Assembly: GCF_028683135.1 (NCBI RefSeq)
Contig: NZ_JAJUBB010000001.1
Span: 1 to 64,000, forward strand
Length of the DNA: 64,000 nucleotides
Origin: Enterovibrio qingdaonensis
GTDB lineage: Bacteria > Pseudomonadota > Gammaproteobacteria > Enterobacterales > Vibrionaceae
Direction of reading: 5' to 3'
Below the pieces are notes generated by a model that saw only the letters and a list, made by a program, of their open reading frames with translations, did no database searches and was not told the DNA's origin. The first letter of the stretch is position 1, and each line of letters starts with the position of its first letter. Made by a program: the position numbers and the translations under genes. Positions 7,686 to 16,233 of this stretch are shown here, one piece after another.

Positions 7686-8779
7686 TCACGCTCGATATCC
7701 AGATGGCGCACGATGCGTTTTCTCTTTCTATTGATGTGAATATCCCTTCAAAGGGGATCACCGCAGTATTCGGGCGCTCAGGTGCAGGCAAGACCAGTGT
7801 CATTAATGCTATTGCTGGATTGGTTACGCCAACTAACGGTCTAATTCGCGTTGGAGAGAAAACACTTTTTGATAGCAACAATAAAGTGAATCTTCCTCCT
7901 GAATCGCGACGCATAGGCTATGTGTTTCAAGATGCGCGCTTGTTTCCGCATCTATCCGTTGCCAAAAATCTAAAATATGGCCAGAGAAAAGGAAGCATCG
8001 ATAAGCTCAACGAAGTAACAGAGCTTCTTGATATTTCACACTTACTCAAACGTCATCCCTCTGAGTTATCTGGTGGTGAGAAACAGCGAGTTGCGATTGG
8101 TCGCGCGTTGTTGTCTGATCCAGAACTGCTAATCATGGATGAGCCCACTGCATCATTGGATGCTCCTCGACGTCAGGAATTAATTTCATATCTACTGAAA
8201 CTGACGACGTCGTTAAATATCCCTGTGATTTACGTGAGTCATAGTCTCGATGAGATTCTTCAACTTGCTGATCACATGTTATTGCTGGCTGATGGGAGTG
8301 TCGTTGCTAATGGCACTTTGCACGAAGTGTGGGGCTCTGCACATATGCGTCCTTGGTTAAATGTAAAGGAGCAAAGTGCACTTGTGACGGCAACTGTTGT
8401 TGGCAAGCACCCTCGATACGACATGTCTCAGCTCAATTTAGAAGGTGAGGCTTTGTGGGTACAAGAGGTTGGAGAGCCGTCTGGCACCACGCTAAGATTG
8501 CGCGTTTTTGCCAATGACATCTCGATTGTTAAAGCTAAACCAAGTGACACCAGCATCCGAAATATCATTCCTTGTACAGTTGAAGATATTACAACCTTGA
8601 ATGACCAATTAGGGTACCGCCAAGTCGCATTGCGAGTTGGCAAAGAGGTGCTATTAGCGAATGTGACAGAATGGGCGATCGATGACTTAGCGCTTACCTC
8701 AGGTGATAGGGTTTTCGCACAGTTGAAAGGGGTGAGTGTCGCGAAAACTGACTTTGCACAGAGCCATAGCAATTTCTGA
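7682..8779 (+). CDS. modC: molybdate ABC transporter ATP-binding protein ModC
   Basis: ATPase subunit, 365 residues. Visible motifs are Walker A GRSGAGKTS, Q-loop VFQDARLFPHLS, signature LSGGEKQRVAIGRAL and Walker B LLIMDEPTASLD. The region after about residue 290 is the TOBE/MOP-type oxyanion-binding domain typical of ModC, which lets cytoplasmic molybdate inhibit transport in characterised homologues. It overlaps modB by 4 nt. The nearby molybdenum hydroxylase operon is an obvious consumer of the imported metal. Confidence 0.94.
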   Translation: MITLDIQMAHDAFSLSIDVNIPSKGITAVFGRSGAGKTSVINAIAGLVTPTNGLIRVGEKTLFDSNNKVNLPPESRRIGYVFQDARLFPHLSVAKNLKYGQRKGSIDKLNEVTELLDISHLLKRHPSELSGGEKQRVAIGRALLSDPELLIMDEPTASLDAPRRQELISYLLKLTTSLNIPVIYVSHSLDEILQLADHMLLLADGSVVANGTLHEVWGSAHMRPWLNVKEQSALVTATVVGKHPRYDMSQLNLEGEALWVQEVGEPSGTTLRLRVFANDISIVKAKPSDTSIRNIIPCTVEDITTLNDQLGYRQVALRVGKEVLLANVTEWAIDDLALTSGDRVFAQLKGVSVAKTDFAQSHSNF

Positions 8780-8973
8780 CAATTTATCTGCACAGTGACG
8801 GTTAAATTTCAGTAGAATCTGCCGATAACCTAGTATGCGCTGGAGTAGCTCGGCATTTTGTTTGTACAAGTGGTTAGGGTTAACGCGCGATACAAAAGCA
8901 ATAAATGTTTCTTTGGGTAGTTTGGAAGCTCGAGTTGAGTGAAAGGCCCAAAGAGAATATGTAGGAGGAATGA

Positions 8974-9405
8974 ATGTTTGCTTGGCTAACTGGCTTGTTT
9001 AACAGAGAGTCGCTCAAATCTACAGATTGGGTGAAGAAGCTTATGCTAGCCAACAAAACGGGTAGTTACGGCAAATATAGAGAATATTACGACAAACACG
9101 TTACCCGTATTCACAAGTCGTATCATAATGACTTCAACCGATTTGAACGGTTTGCGATTCAGAATTATAAAAAGAACGATCAGCGCGCATTTATGGCGAT
9201 TAAAACGGCAATGTATGCGCACAAAACCGGCCAGATTAAAGTGGCGGCATGCTTGACTGCTTCGGTGGTGAACTTCAATAAGGTTCTCGTTGAAAATAGA
9301 GATGTGCAATTGCATCCTCGGCTGGTGAGGGCTGCGATGTCGCTTCACAAACAAATTGTGGAAAGTCACGCCAAATCTAGAAAGAGAAAACTTGAAAAAG
9401 CCTGA
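8974..9405 (+). CDS. uncharacterised basic protein
   Basis: A 143-residue protein, rich in Lys/Arg and aromatic residues, predicted soluble and mostly helical. The ribosome site AGGAGG at 8963-8968 with ATG 8974 is strong and a terminator overlaps the stop codon, so this is a real single-gene unit. I do not recognise a domain. The first residues (MFAWLTGLFN) form a short amphipathic or hydrophobic patch that could touch a membrane. It follows modC by 194 bp but is probably separate from that operon. Confidence 0.7.
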   Translation: MFAWLTGLFNRESLKSTDWVKKLMLANKTGSYGKYREYYDKHVTRIHKSYHNDFNRFERFAIQNYKKNDQRAFMAIKTAMYAHKTGQIKVAACLTASVVNFNKVLVENRDVQLHPRLVRAAMSLHKQIVESHAKSRKRKLEKA

Positions 9406-9422
9406 GTATTCAGGCTTTTTTT
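9395..9422 (+). terminator. rho-independent terminator
   Basis: AAAAGCCTGA (9396-9405), loop GTAT, TCAGGCTTTT (9410-9419), then further T's. The stop codon of the unknown gene at 8974 lies inside the left arm. Confidence 0.9.
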
Positions 9423-9509
9423 ATACGTGTAATAAAAGGAATGCGAATTTTCTTACACGCGAATTTTCTGTCTTTAACGCCTTTACACGTATTTGGGAGC
9501 GATCTAGGT

Positions 9510-9962
9510 ATGGACTATCTGGTTAAACTGTATGAAAACGCATTTCTCGACAGTAGCTCAGCGACGCTACCTTTCGCTATACGTAAACCCATTGGCCCTG
9601 AGAAGGCCGCAGTGATGCGTTGGATCACTACGCATTTCAATGAACATTGGGCCAGTGAGGCGGAGGTGGCAATGTTGTCAGGAAATAGTTTGTTTATTGC
9701 GGTTGATGGGACAAGGTTACTCGGTTTTGCGTGTTTCGATGGAACGGTAAAGGGGTTCTTTGGCCCCTTGGGTGTAGACAGTGCCGCGCGAGGACAAGGT
9801 GTTGGAGAGGCTCTCGTTAAGTCCGCTCTTATCGCTATGCGCCTTGAAGGATATGCCTACGCAGTGATTCCAACAAGCAGCCAGCAATACTATCAAAGAT
9901 TTTTAGAGCTCATAGAAATACCGGGCTCGCAGTTTGGTATTTATAGAGATATGTTGACTTAA
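9510..9962 (+). CDS. GNAT-family N-acetyltransferase
   Basis: A 150-residue acetyltransferase of unknown acceptor. The acetyl-CoA site is visible as GPLGVDSAARGQGVGEALVK (motif A, R/Q-x-x-G-x-G/A). I chose ATG 9510, which has GGGAG about 10 nt upstream; an alternative ATG at 9441 would add 23 residues. It is followed after about 150 bp by a BCCT transporter, with no evidence of a shared transcript. Confidence 0.8.
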   Translation: MDYLVKLYENAFLDSSSATLPFAIRKPIGPEKAAVMRWITTHFNEHWASEAEVAMLSGNSLFIAVDGTRLLGFACFDGTVKGFFGPLGVDSAARGQGVGEALVKSALIAMRLEGYAYAVIPTSSQQYYQRFLELIEIPGSQFGIYRDMLT

Positions 9963-10114
9963 AATCTCATATATAACATATGCTTGCATTGACTATTGGG
10001 TTGTTGTTAATGCGGTTAGGTTTGAAATGTAATTAGAGTTCGAACTAAAAAGTGATGGAGTTCACAAAGAGGAACTGCTAAGGTGCCGCCCCTCACGTAC
10101 TTTGTGAGAGCACA

Positions 10115-11662
10115 ATGACTTTTAAATTACTACTCAGTGAACGAAAGCTGACTTCTACGTTAACGATCAGTTTTTTCGTCTTGTTTTTATTCGCTGCGCT
10201 GATCGACCTTTCTGCTTTTTCGGAATTTATCGCCAAGCTTTCTTCTCAAGCTTCTGCCACATTCGGCCAGTTTTGGCAGTGGCTCATGCTATGCAACCTG
10301 ATTCTTGCGTTGGCAATCGCCTTTTCAAAGGCGGGTTCGTTGAGGCTCGGTGGCTTGCCTCAAGCCAATATCAGCCGTTTTAGGTGGCTTTCAATGATTA
10401 TGTGCACATTGCTTGCCGGCGGCGGTGTGTTTTGGTCTGCTGCTGAACCTGTTTTCCACTTTATTTCCCGTCCTCCCGCTTTTAATGGTACGTCTGATAA
10501 TGAGACTGCCGTTGTCCAGCAAGCACTAGAACAAAGTTTCCTGCATTGGGGCTTTTTGGCTTGGGCGGTGTTAGGGACACTCGCAACCATTGTGCTCATG
10601 CATGCTCACCATGTGAAAGGGCTGAAACTTCGGCCAAGGGCATTGCTTGCGCCTCTCTTCGGTGATCGACTAGAAAACCATTGGTTTGGTGCCGTGGTTG
10701 ATGCTTGCTCAATTATTGGTGTAGCGGCGGGAACCATTGGTCCTATTGGATTTCTTGCCAGTCAACTCGGTTATAGCATTGAATCTCTCACCAGCCTTGA
10801 TAATACCCTGTCACTGCAAATTGTATTGCTACTGGCTATCGTGTTTATGTATTCGATGTCAGCCTTCTCCGGCATGGATAAGGGGTTGCAATGGCTTTCG
10901 AAAGTGAATGTGTTGGGGGCGATTGCTCTGCTGGTTTGTGTTTTGGTTTTGGGGCCGACACAGTTTATTTTTGGCACATTTACTCATGCTTTCGGAGACT
11001 ACCTAGTAAATTTCACCGCGTTGAGTGTGGGTGATTTCAACACAGAGTGGATGCAAGGTTGGACATGGTTTTTCTGGGGTTGGTTTATTGGTTTTGCGCC
11101 AATGATGGCAATCTTTATCGCAAAAATTTCTGAAGGCCGGACTATTCGTGAATTGATTCTGGCAATCAGCATATGTGCACCAATTGCGACAAACTTCTGG
11201 TTTAGTGCGTTGGGTGGTACGGGGATATACTTTGAACTCACGCAGCCGGGTGCGATTTCTGGTCCCTTGTCGGGAGCGGGTCTGCCCGCCGTGCTTATTG
11301 CGATGCTGCAACAATTGCCGCTGCAGGTAATCTTGGTTCCCGCTTTCCTTTTGCTCACTACAACATTCGTTGCAACAACGGGTGACTCAATGGCGTTCTC
11401 CATTGCGGTAGTGACGTCTCAGCAATCGACACCGTCTAAATGGCACCGTCTGTTTTGGGCGATTATGTTAGGCGTGGTAGCGGCGATTCTGTTACTGGCG
11501 GGAGAGGGAAGCCTCAATGCGCTGCAGTCTTTTATTGTTATTACTGCAGTGCCTGTTTCGCTTCTTATTGCCACAACGCTGTTGTGTGCGCCTATGACGG
11601 TGAAACGCATGTTGGATGAGCGGAATGTCCACGAAAATCACACGCTCATTGCGTGTGATTGA
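10115..11662 (+). CDS. BCCT-family transporter (betaine/carnitine/choline type)
   Basis: A 515-residue inner-membrane symporter with about 12 transmembrane segments. The BCCT signature in TM8 is clear: WTWFFWGWFIGFAPMMAIFI followed by AKISEGRTIREL. Known members import quaternary ammonium compounds such as glycine betaine or choline, usually with Na+ or H+ in marine bacteria. It lacks the long cytoplasmic C-terminal tail of osmosensing BetP, suggesting a plain uptake system. The gene stands alone; the substrate cannot be determined from the sequence. Confidence 0.88.
   Translation: MTFKLLLSERKLTSTLTISFFVLFLFAALIDLSAFSEFIAKLSSQASATFGQFWQWLMLCNLILALAIAFSKAGSLRLGGLPQANISRFRWLSMIMCTLLAGGGVFWSAAEPVFHFISRPPAFNGTSDNETAVVQQALEQSFLHWGFLAWAVLGTLATIVLMHAHHVKGLKLRPRALLAPLFGDRLENHWFGAVVDACSIIGVAAGTIGPIGFLASQLGYSIESLTSLDNTLSLQIVLLLAIVFMYSMSAFSGMDKGLQWLSKVNVLGAIALLVCVLVLGPTQFIFGTFTHAFGDYLVNFTALSVGDFNTEWMQGWTWFFWGWFIGFAPMMAIFIAKISEGRTIRELILAISICAPIATNFWFSALGGTGIYFELTQPGAISGPLSGAGLPAVLIAMLQQLPLQVILVPAFLLLTTTFVATTGDSMAFSIAVVTSQQSTPSKWHRLFWAIMLGVVAAILLLAGEGSLNALQSFIVITAVPVSLLIATTLLCAPMTVKRMLDERNVHENHTLIACD
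11636..11660 (+). repeat. perfect hairpin at the 3' end of the BCCT gene
   Basis: AATCACACGC (11636-11645), loop TCATT, GCGTGTGATT (11651-11660). This 10-bp stem encodes the last residues of the transporter and ends one base into the stop codon. It lies in tandem with the terminator hairpin that follows. Confidence 0.7.
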
Positions 11663-11676
11663 TCATACATAAAACG

Positions 11677-11704
11677 CATCACCGCGATATTTTTCGCGGT
11701 GATG
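11677..11704. terminator. terminator between convergent genes
   Basis: CATCACCGCGA (11677-11687), loop TATTTT, TCGCGGTGATG (11694-11704): an 11-bp perfect stem in the 45-bp gap between the BCCT gene and the minus-strand MocA-like gene. It can serve both strands, although T-runs are short. Confidence 0.7.
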
Positions 11705-11707
11705 TAC

Positions 11708-12316
11708 TCACCACAGAGACGACATGTTATTTAAATAGTGTGTGTAATTTTCTAAGTCTTCTTGTGTGTCGATGTCGATGTAGCACTGATTGATATCTAC
11801 GATGTGAACGAGGTGCATTCCATCGTTCAAAAGGTGTTTTGCACCGCTGTCTCCGTGAAGCCGTTTCAGCTCTGCAAACATGGTTTTCCCAGCGATAGCC
11901 GGGACACCGACGGTATCTCGATACTGGCAACAGACAGCATCACACACATGTTCGTCAAATACCTTCAATAGCAATGCAATGCTATCGCCACTCACTGCGG
12001 GCTGGTCGGCCAACATAAACAAAATAGCATCGTAGTCGTTTTCTAATTGCGCGGTGGCGAAGGCGATGACATCGCCAATTCCTTTTTCCCAGCAAGGTGC
12101 AAACACGATGCTGGTGTTCCAATTATCCTCGAGACACTTTTGCTGTATGGCGTCGTGCCAACGCCCAGTATAAATGTACGTATCAACATCGACTTCACTG
12201 AGAGCGTTAAGAGGAAAAGCAATAAGTGGTTGATCATTGATAGGTGCGAGTGATTTACAACTACCAAAACGGCTGGCTGCGCCTGCAGCCAAAATTACAG
12301 CAGCGAGTTTTGTCAT
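11708..12316 (-). CDS. mocA: MocA-like molybdenum cofactor nucleotidyltransferase
   Basis: Probably transfers CMP from CTP to molybdopterin to make the cytosine dinucleotide cofactor used by xanthine-oxidase-family enzymes. The 202-residue protein has the nucleotidyltransferase loop LAAVILAAGAASRFGSCKSL and the metal-binding LMLADQPAVSGDSI, both typical of MocA/MobA folds. It is the last gene of a four-gene operon and starts 4 nt after the XdhC-type gene. The partner hydroxylase in the same operon supports the cytidylyltransferase over a MobA (guanylyl) role. Confidence 0.82.
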   Translation of the reverse strand: MTKLAAVILAAGAASRFGSCKSLAPINDQPLIAFPLNALSEVDVDTYIYTGRWHDAIQQKCLEDNWNTSIVFAPCWEKGIGDVIAFATAQLENDYDAILFMLADQPAVSGDSIALLLKVFDEHVCDAVCCQYRDTVGVPAIAGKTMFAELKRLHGDSGAKHLLNDGMHLVHIVDINQCYIDIDTQEDLENYTHYLNNMSSLW

Positions 12317-12320
12317 TCAG

Positions 12321-13331
12321 TCACTTTCCACTCAAAGAGTTAGCGTCGGCTCCGTTGAGCACGGCGATACATTCTGAAAGAATAGAAATTGCGATACCTT
12401 CTGGCAATGCCGCGCCAAGATTTAGCCCTGCGGGACCGTAAACTTTACAGGGCAGGTCGGTGTCAATCACGCGAGCGAGTGTAAACACCTCATTTCTTCG
12501 GCGATCCGGCCCTAATAGCGCAATGTAACTCAAAGACGTGGATAACGTACTTTCTAGCACAGCGGCATCGAGTTCAAGGTTGTGCGACATGATGACCAAT
12601 GCATCGACATGTTTGTCGTTGCAGTACTGACTGAGTGTTCGTGCATCACTTCTCATAAACGTATCTATGTCTGTAAAGCGTTCCGGCCGTGCGTTTGCCG
12701 GCCTAGGGTCCCAGAGTGATACTTGCCACCCTATAGTCTTAGCCAAGGATGCGATGGGTTGAGCGTCTGCTCCTCCGCCAGCGATGAGTAAATGTATTGG
12801 AGGCTGAATAAAGGTCGACAGCCAGTGCTGGCCCTCCCTTTGAATCGATGTGCCAATCTTGTGTTTGTCACTTAGCATTTGATGTGCCTCAGACGTGGGT
12901 TCAAACTCACCTTGAGATTCCCCATTTATTCGCTGCATGTAGTGGCCAGATAGGCGTAGCTTGAGGCTGGTATAGAGCTTATCCAAAGCTAAATAGCGAT
13001 TTTCTGTCGTGATAGGATGAAGGCATATGTGAACAGTTCCGCCACAGCCTATGCCCAATTGGTATGTGATGTTTTCTTCATCTTCACTGTCATAGGTGAG
13101 CGTCATGGGTTTGTTGTTGTTCATGACCTTCTTGGCTTGACGTTGTATGTCAGATTCAAGGCACCCGCCACTCAGCATACCAAGCTGCTGTCCCTCCCCT
13201 GAAAAAAGCATCATCGCGCCAGCTTTTCGATAGCAGGGACCCTCTGTTGAAAAGACGGTACCAAGCACCCACTCAGTACTGTCTTTTTGAGGAAACCATT
13301 GCGATAGCAAGTGGTAGATATGGTGAGACAT
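12321..13331 (-). CDS. XdhC/CoxI-family molybdenum enzyme maturation protein
   Basis: A 336-residue protein with an N-terminal CoxI/XdhC domain (VLGTVFSTEGPCYRKAGAMMLF, then MLSGGCLESDIQRQA) and a C-terminal Rossmann-like XdhC_C domain (IHLLIAGGGADAQPIASLAK). Family members bind the molybdenum cofactor and help its sulfuration and insertion into xanthine dehydrogenase-type apoenzymes. It lies 17 nt after the Mo-subunit gene and 4 nt before the MocA-like gene. ATG 13331 has AAGGA upstream. Confidence 0.85.
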   Translation of the reverse strand: MSHHIYHLLSQWFPQKDSTEWVLGTVFSTEGPCYRKAGAMMLFSGEGQQLGMLSGGCLESDIQRQAKKVMNNNKPMTLTYDSEDEENITYQLGIGCGGTVHICLHPITTENRYLALDKLYTSLKLRLSGHYMQRINGESQGEFEPTSEAHQMLSDKHKIGTSIQREGQHWLSTFIQPPIHLLIAGGGADAQPIASLAKTIGWQVSLWDPRPANARPERFTDIDTFMRSDARTLSQYCNDKHVDALVIMSHNLELDAAVLESTLSTSLSYIALLGPDRRRNEVFTLARVIDTDLPCKVYGPAGLNLGAALPEGIAISILSECIAVLNGADANSLSGK

Positions 13332-13348
13332 TCGCGTCCTTTATTCGG

Positions 13349-15547
13349 TCATGACAACGACAGAGGCAAGTTGTGTAGCCGCTTACCTGTGGCTGCAAAC
13401 ACCGCATTTGCTATGGCTGCGGCAATCGGTGGTGTGCCCGGTTCACCGACACCGGTTGGCGGTTCGGCCGAGGGAACAATATGCACCTCAATTTCCGGCA
13501 TTTGTTGTTCTCTTAGCACGAGGTAGTCATGAAAGTTAGATTGTACAGTTCCACCCTCATTTAATGTGATTTGGCTGAGAAGGGCAGGAGAAAGCCCAAA
13601 CCCAATTGCTCCTTGCATCTGTGCTTCTATGATATCGGGGTTAATGGCGACGCCACAGTCGACGGCACACACGACACGCTCTACGATAATTTGTCCATTT
13701 TCAATCGATACTTCAGCGATTTCAGCCACGTAGCTTTTAAACGATTCATGGACAGCCACACCTCGTCCTTTTCCTTTGGGTAATTGTGCTCCCCAATTCG
13801 CTTTTTCTGCGGCCAGTTTAAGTACGGCTTTGTGGCGAGGATGCTTCTCAAGCATGGACAGCCTATATGCCACGGGATCTTTCCCTGCTTTTACTGCGAG
13901 TTCATCGATAAAGGTTTCAGTGGAAAACGCGTTGTGGGTGTGGCCGACGGAGCGCCACCAAAGGACAGGGACCGGAAGTTGCGTGGTGTGGAGCTCCACT
14001 GAAAAGTTTGGAATGTCGTAAGGCAGGGTAGACGCGCCTTCTACTGAACTGGCATCGACGCCATTTCGAACCATAAACCCTTCAAACGCCGTGCCTGCAG
14101 CGATGGATTGGCCAACGATTCGCTGTTGCCATGCTTGCACATTCCCTTGTGCATCGAGCGATGCTCTGATTTTTTGAACATACATGGGACGGTAATATCC
14201 GGCCCGCATATCATCTTCACGGGTCCAAATCAGCTTGATGGGGACACCTCGCATTTCCTTTGCGATTGAAGCGGCTTCGACAACATAGTCAGAATGTGGA
14301 TTACCACGACGCCCAAAGCTGCCGCCAGCAAACAAGGTATTGATGGTGACTTTGTCTGGATGGATATTTAGCACGCTGGCAACTGCGAATTGATCAAGGG
14401 TTTGTAGCTGCGCGCCGTACCACAATTCAGCCTTTTCTTTATCGGCAACAATGACACAGTTCATAGGCTCCATGGGAGCATGGGCAAGGTACGGGAAGTA
14501 ATATGATGCCTCGACCACATCGCCGGACTGGTCGAGAATCGTGGCAGCATCGCCATCGTTACGTGCGGAAGCCCCTGGCTTATTGCTGAGCGCGATATAT
14601 TCTTTTTTCAGTTCATCAGTACTTTTGGTGAATCCCGAACGATCCCATTCGATGACAAGTTTATCCCTGCCAACTTTGGCACTCCAAAAGTCTTTGGCAA
14701 CAACGGCGACACCGCTGGAGATTTTTATGACATCGATAACGCCGGGTGATTTTTTTGCATCACTTGCGTCAAAGGACTTAACGGTTGCACCAAACGACGG
14801 TGGGTGGGCAACCAAGGCGGTACGCATTCCTTCCAATTGGACATCAATGGTGAACGTCGCAGTACCATTACTTTTGCCATGATCTTTGCGAGTCGTCCCA
14901 GACTTACCGATGAGTTGAAACTGGCTCGGATTTTTTAACGAGACCTGCTCATCAGTCGGTACAGCTTGTAACGCAGCGACTTCTGCCATTTGACCATAAG
15001 TTGCAGACCGCTCAGAGGCTAAATGAGAAATGACGCTGTTCTGGGTGGTAATTTCGTGAGCGGGAACTTGCCATACTTTAGCTGCCGCATTCACCAGCAT
15101 AAGGCGGGCTTTTGCGCCAGCATAGCGTAATTGTAAGAAGGAATTGGCAATGGCGGTACTGCCTCCCGTTCCCTGAACGGTTCCAAACAAAAGGTTATTG
15201 TATTGCGATGCGTTGGCGGGGGCTGACTGGGTGACAACCTTGTTCCAGTCCGCATCAAGCTCTTCCGCCGCGATAGTCGCTAAGCCTGTTGTAACGCCCT
15301 GACCCATTTCGAGATGCTTGATTACAATCGTGACGCTGTCGTCATTCCCAATACGGATAAAGGCATTGGGTTCAAACGAAGTCCCAGCGGTTTCTTCTGT
15401 GCTAGCCATTGCTTGCGGCAAATGAAGGCCCAACGTCAACCCTGCTCCAGCCGAGGAAAGGATCTTGATGAAACCGCGGCGCGATGTTTCAGTGAGCGGT
15501 GTGTCAAATCGATTTGGATTCACATAATGCTGCATAAAATCACGCAT
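13349..15547 (-). CDS. Tat-exported molybdopterin-binding hydroxylase large subunit (IorB-like)
   Basis: Catalytic subunit of a xanthine-oxidase-family hydroxylase, of the isoquinoline 1-oxidoreductase/aldehyde dehydrogenase type. The 732-residue protein carries a twin-arginine signal, SRRGFIKILSS at residues 22-32, implying a periplasmic enzyme. Family features include HLEMGQGVTTGLATIAAEEL, LFAGGSFGRRGNPHSDYVVE, and GVGEPGTPP near the C-terminus with the expected catalytic Glu at about 702. I start at ATG 15547 (GGAGG upstream), which overlaps the small-subunit stop by 8 nt. No FAD subunit is present, as expected for Ior-type enzymes. The substrate is unknown. Confidence 0.9.
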   Translation of the reverse strand: MRDFMQHYVNPNRFDTPLTETSRRGFIKILSSAGAGLTLGLHLPQAMASTEETAGTSFEPNAFIRIGNDDSVTIVIKHLEMGQGVTTGLATIAAEELDADWNKVVTQSAPANASQYNNLLFGTVQGTGGSTAIANSFLQLRYAGAKARLMLVNAAAKVWQVPAHEITTQNSVISHLASERSATYGQMAEVAALQAVPTDEQVSLKNPSQFQLIGKSGTTRKDHGKSNGTATFTIDVQLEGMRTALVAHPPSFGATVKSFDASDAKKSPGVIDVIKISSGVAVVAKDFWSAKVGRDKLVIEWDRSGFTKSTDELKKEYIALSNKPGASARNDGDAATILDQSGDVVEASYYFPYLAHAPMEPMNCVIVADKEKAELWYGAQLQTLDQFAVASVLNIHPDKVTINTLFAGGSFGRRGNPHSDYVVEAASIAKEMRGVPIKLIWTREDDMRAGYYRPMYVQKIRASLDAQGNVQAWQQRIVGQSIAAGTAFEGFMVRNGVDASSVEGASTLPYDIPNFSVELHTTQLPVPVLWWRSVGHTHNAFSTETFIDELAVKAGKDPVAYRLSMLEKHPRHKAVLKLAAEKANWGAQLPKGKGRGVAVHESFKSYVAEIAEVSIENGQIIVERVVCAVDCGVAINPDIIEAQMQGAIGFGLSPALLSQITLNEGGTVQSNFHDYLVLREQQMPEIEVHIVPSAEPPTGVGEPGTPPIAAAIANAVFAATGKRLHNLPLSLS

Positions 15548-16016
15548 TCGAGCCTCCTGCCTGTATGTTTTTTGCTGCCTCTTTAATGGCAGACTTGATG
15601 CGAACATAGGTGGCACAGCGGCAAATGTTTCCGCTCATTGCTGCGTCAATATCCGTATCTGAGGGGGAGCTATTGGTTGCCAGAAGTGCGGCGGCTGCCA
15701 TGATTTGACCTGATTGACAGTATCCACACTGGGGAACCTCGAATTTCTCCCATGCCGTTTGGACTGCATGGGCAGCAACAGATTCGATCCCTTCTATGGT
15801 TCGAATCTCTTGACCTGCTACCGCTGAAATGGGAGTCACGCAAGATCGGATAGGTTGTCCTGCTAAATGCACGGTGCATGCGCCACATTGCGCGAGACCA
15901 CAGCCGAATTTTGTTCCTGTAAGCTTGAGGTTGTCTCTGATTACCCAAAGAAGCGGTGTGTCTTTGGGAACCTCGAGATCGTATGGTTGACCATTTATCG
16001 TCACTGAAATGCCCAT
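15540..16016 (-). CDS. 2Fe-2S subunit of the molybdenum hydroxylase (IorA-like)
   Basis: A 158-residue electron-transfer subunit with two 2Fe-2S sites: a plant-ferredoxin motif GTKFGCGLAQCGACTVH in the N-terminal half and a helical-bundle site CGYCQSGQI ... GNICRCATY in the C-terminal half. ATG 16016 has AAAAGGAG upstream and matches the usual start of the family (ISVTINGQPYDLEV); the longer frame is not needed. It has no signal of its own and probably crosses the membrane bound to the Tat-tagged large subunit. Confidence 0.92.
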   Translation of the reverse strand: MGISVTINGQPYDLEVPKDTPLLWVIRDNLKLTGTKFGCGLAQCGACTVHLAGQPIRSCVTPISAVAGQEIRTIEGIESVAAHAVQTAWEKFEVPQCGYCQSGQIMAAAALLATNSSPSDTDIDAAMSGNICRCATYVRIKSAIKEAAKNIQAGGSNA

Positions 16017-16169
16017 TTCAAACTCCTTTTTTATGTCTATGGCAAGAAATGGAAACGACATGTTTTGGAAAAGACAATTTGCTTCACAGCATTTCAACTA
16101 TGACGTGAGATCGGTGGGGTTGTCATAAAGATGTTCCTGAGTTCTTGCCTAATTCTCCGAAAATTCAGG

Positions 16170-16193
16170 AAATCGTCACTATTAGGACGATTT
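16170..16193. promoter_or_regulatory. perfect palindrome between the Mo-hydroxylase operon and its AraC regulator
   Basis: AAATCGTC (16170-16177), 8-bp spacer, GACGATTT (16186-16193). It sits in the 217-bp divergent intergenic region, 41 bp upstream of the AraC start at 16234. Position suggests an operator for the AraC protein or another regulator controlling both directions. Confidence 0.5.
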
Positions 16194-16233
16194 GGCTGCC
16201 ATAATTCTACAAATTGCATGGAGGGAGAGAAGC

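Noticed and set aside
6993-8779. Possible ModE-type operator or modE gene near modABC
   Set aside because: No ModE-like ORF in the window and no match to the E. coli ModE operator pattern upstream of modA.
13351-15586. Plus-strand frames opposite the Mo-hydroxylase large subunit
   Set aside because: Shadow frames of a clearly identified gene.
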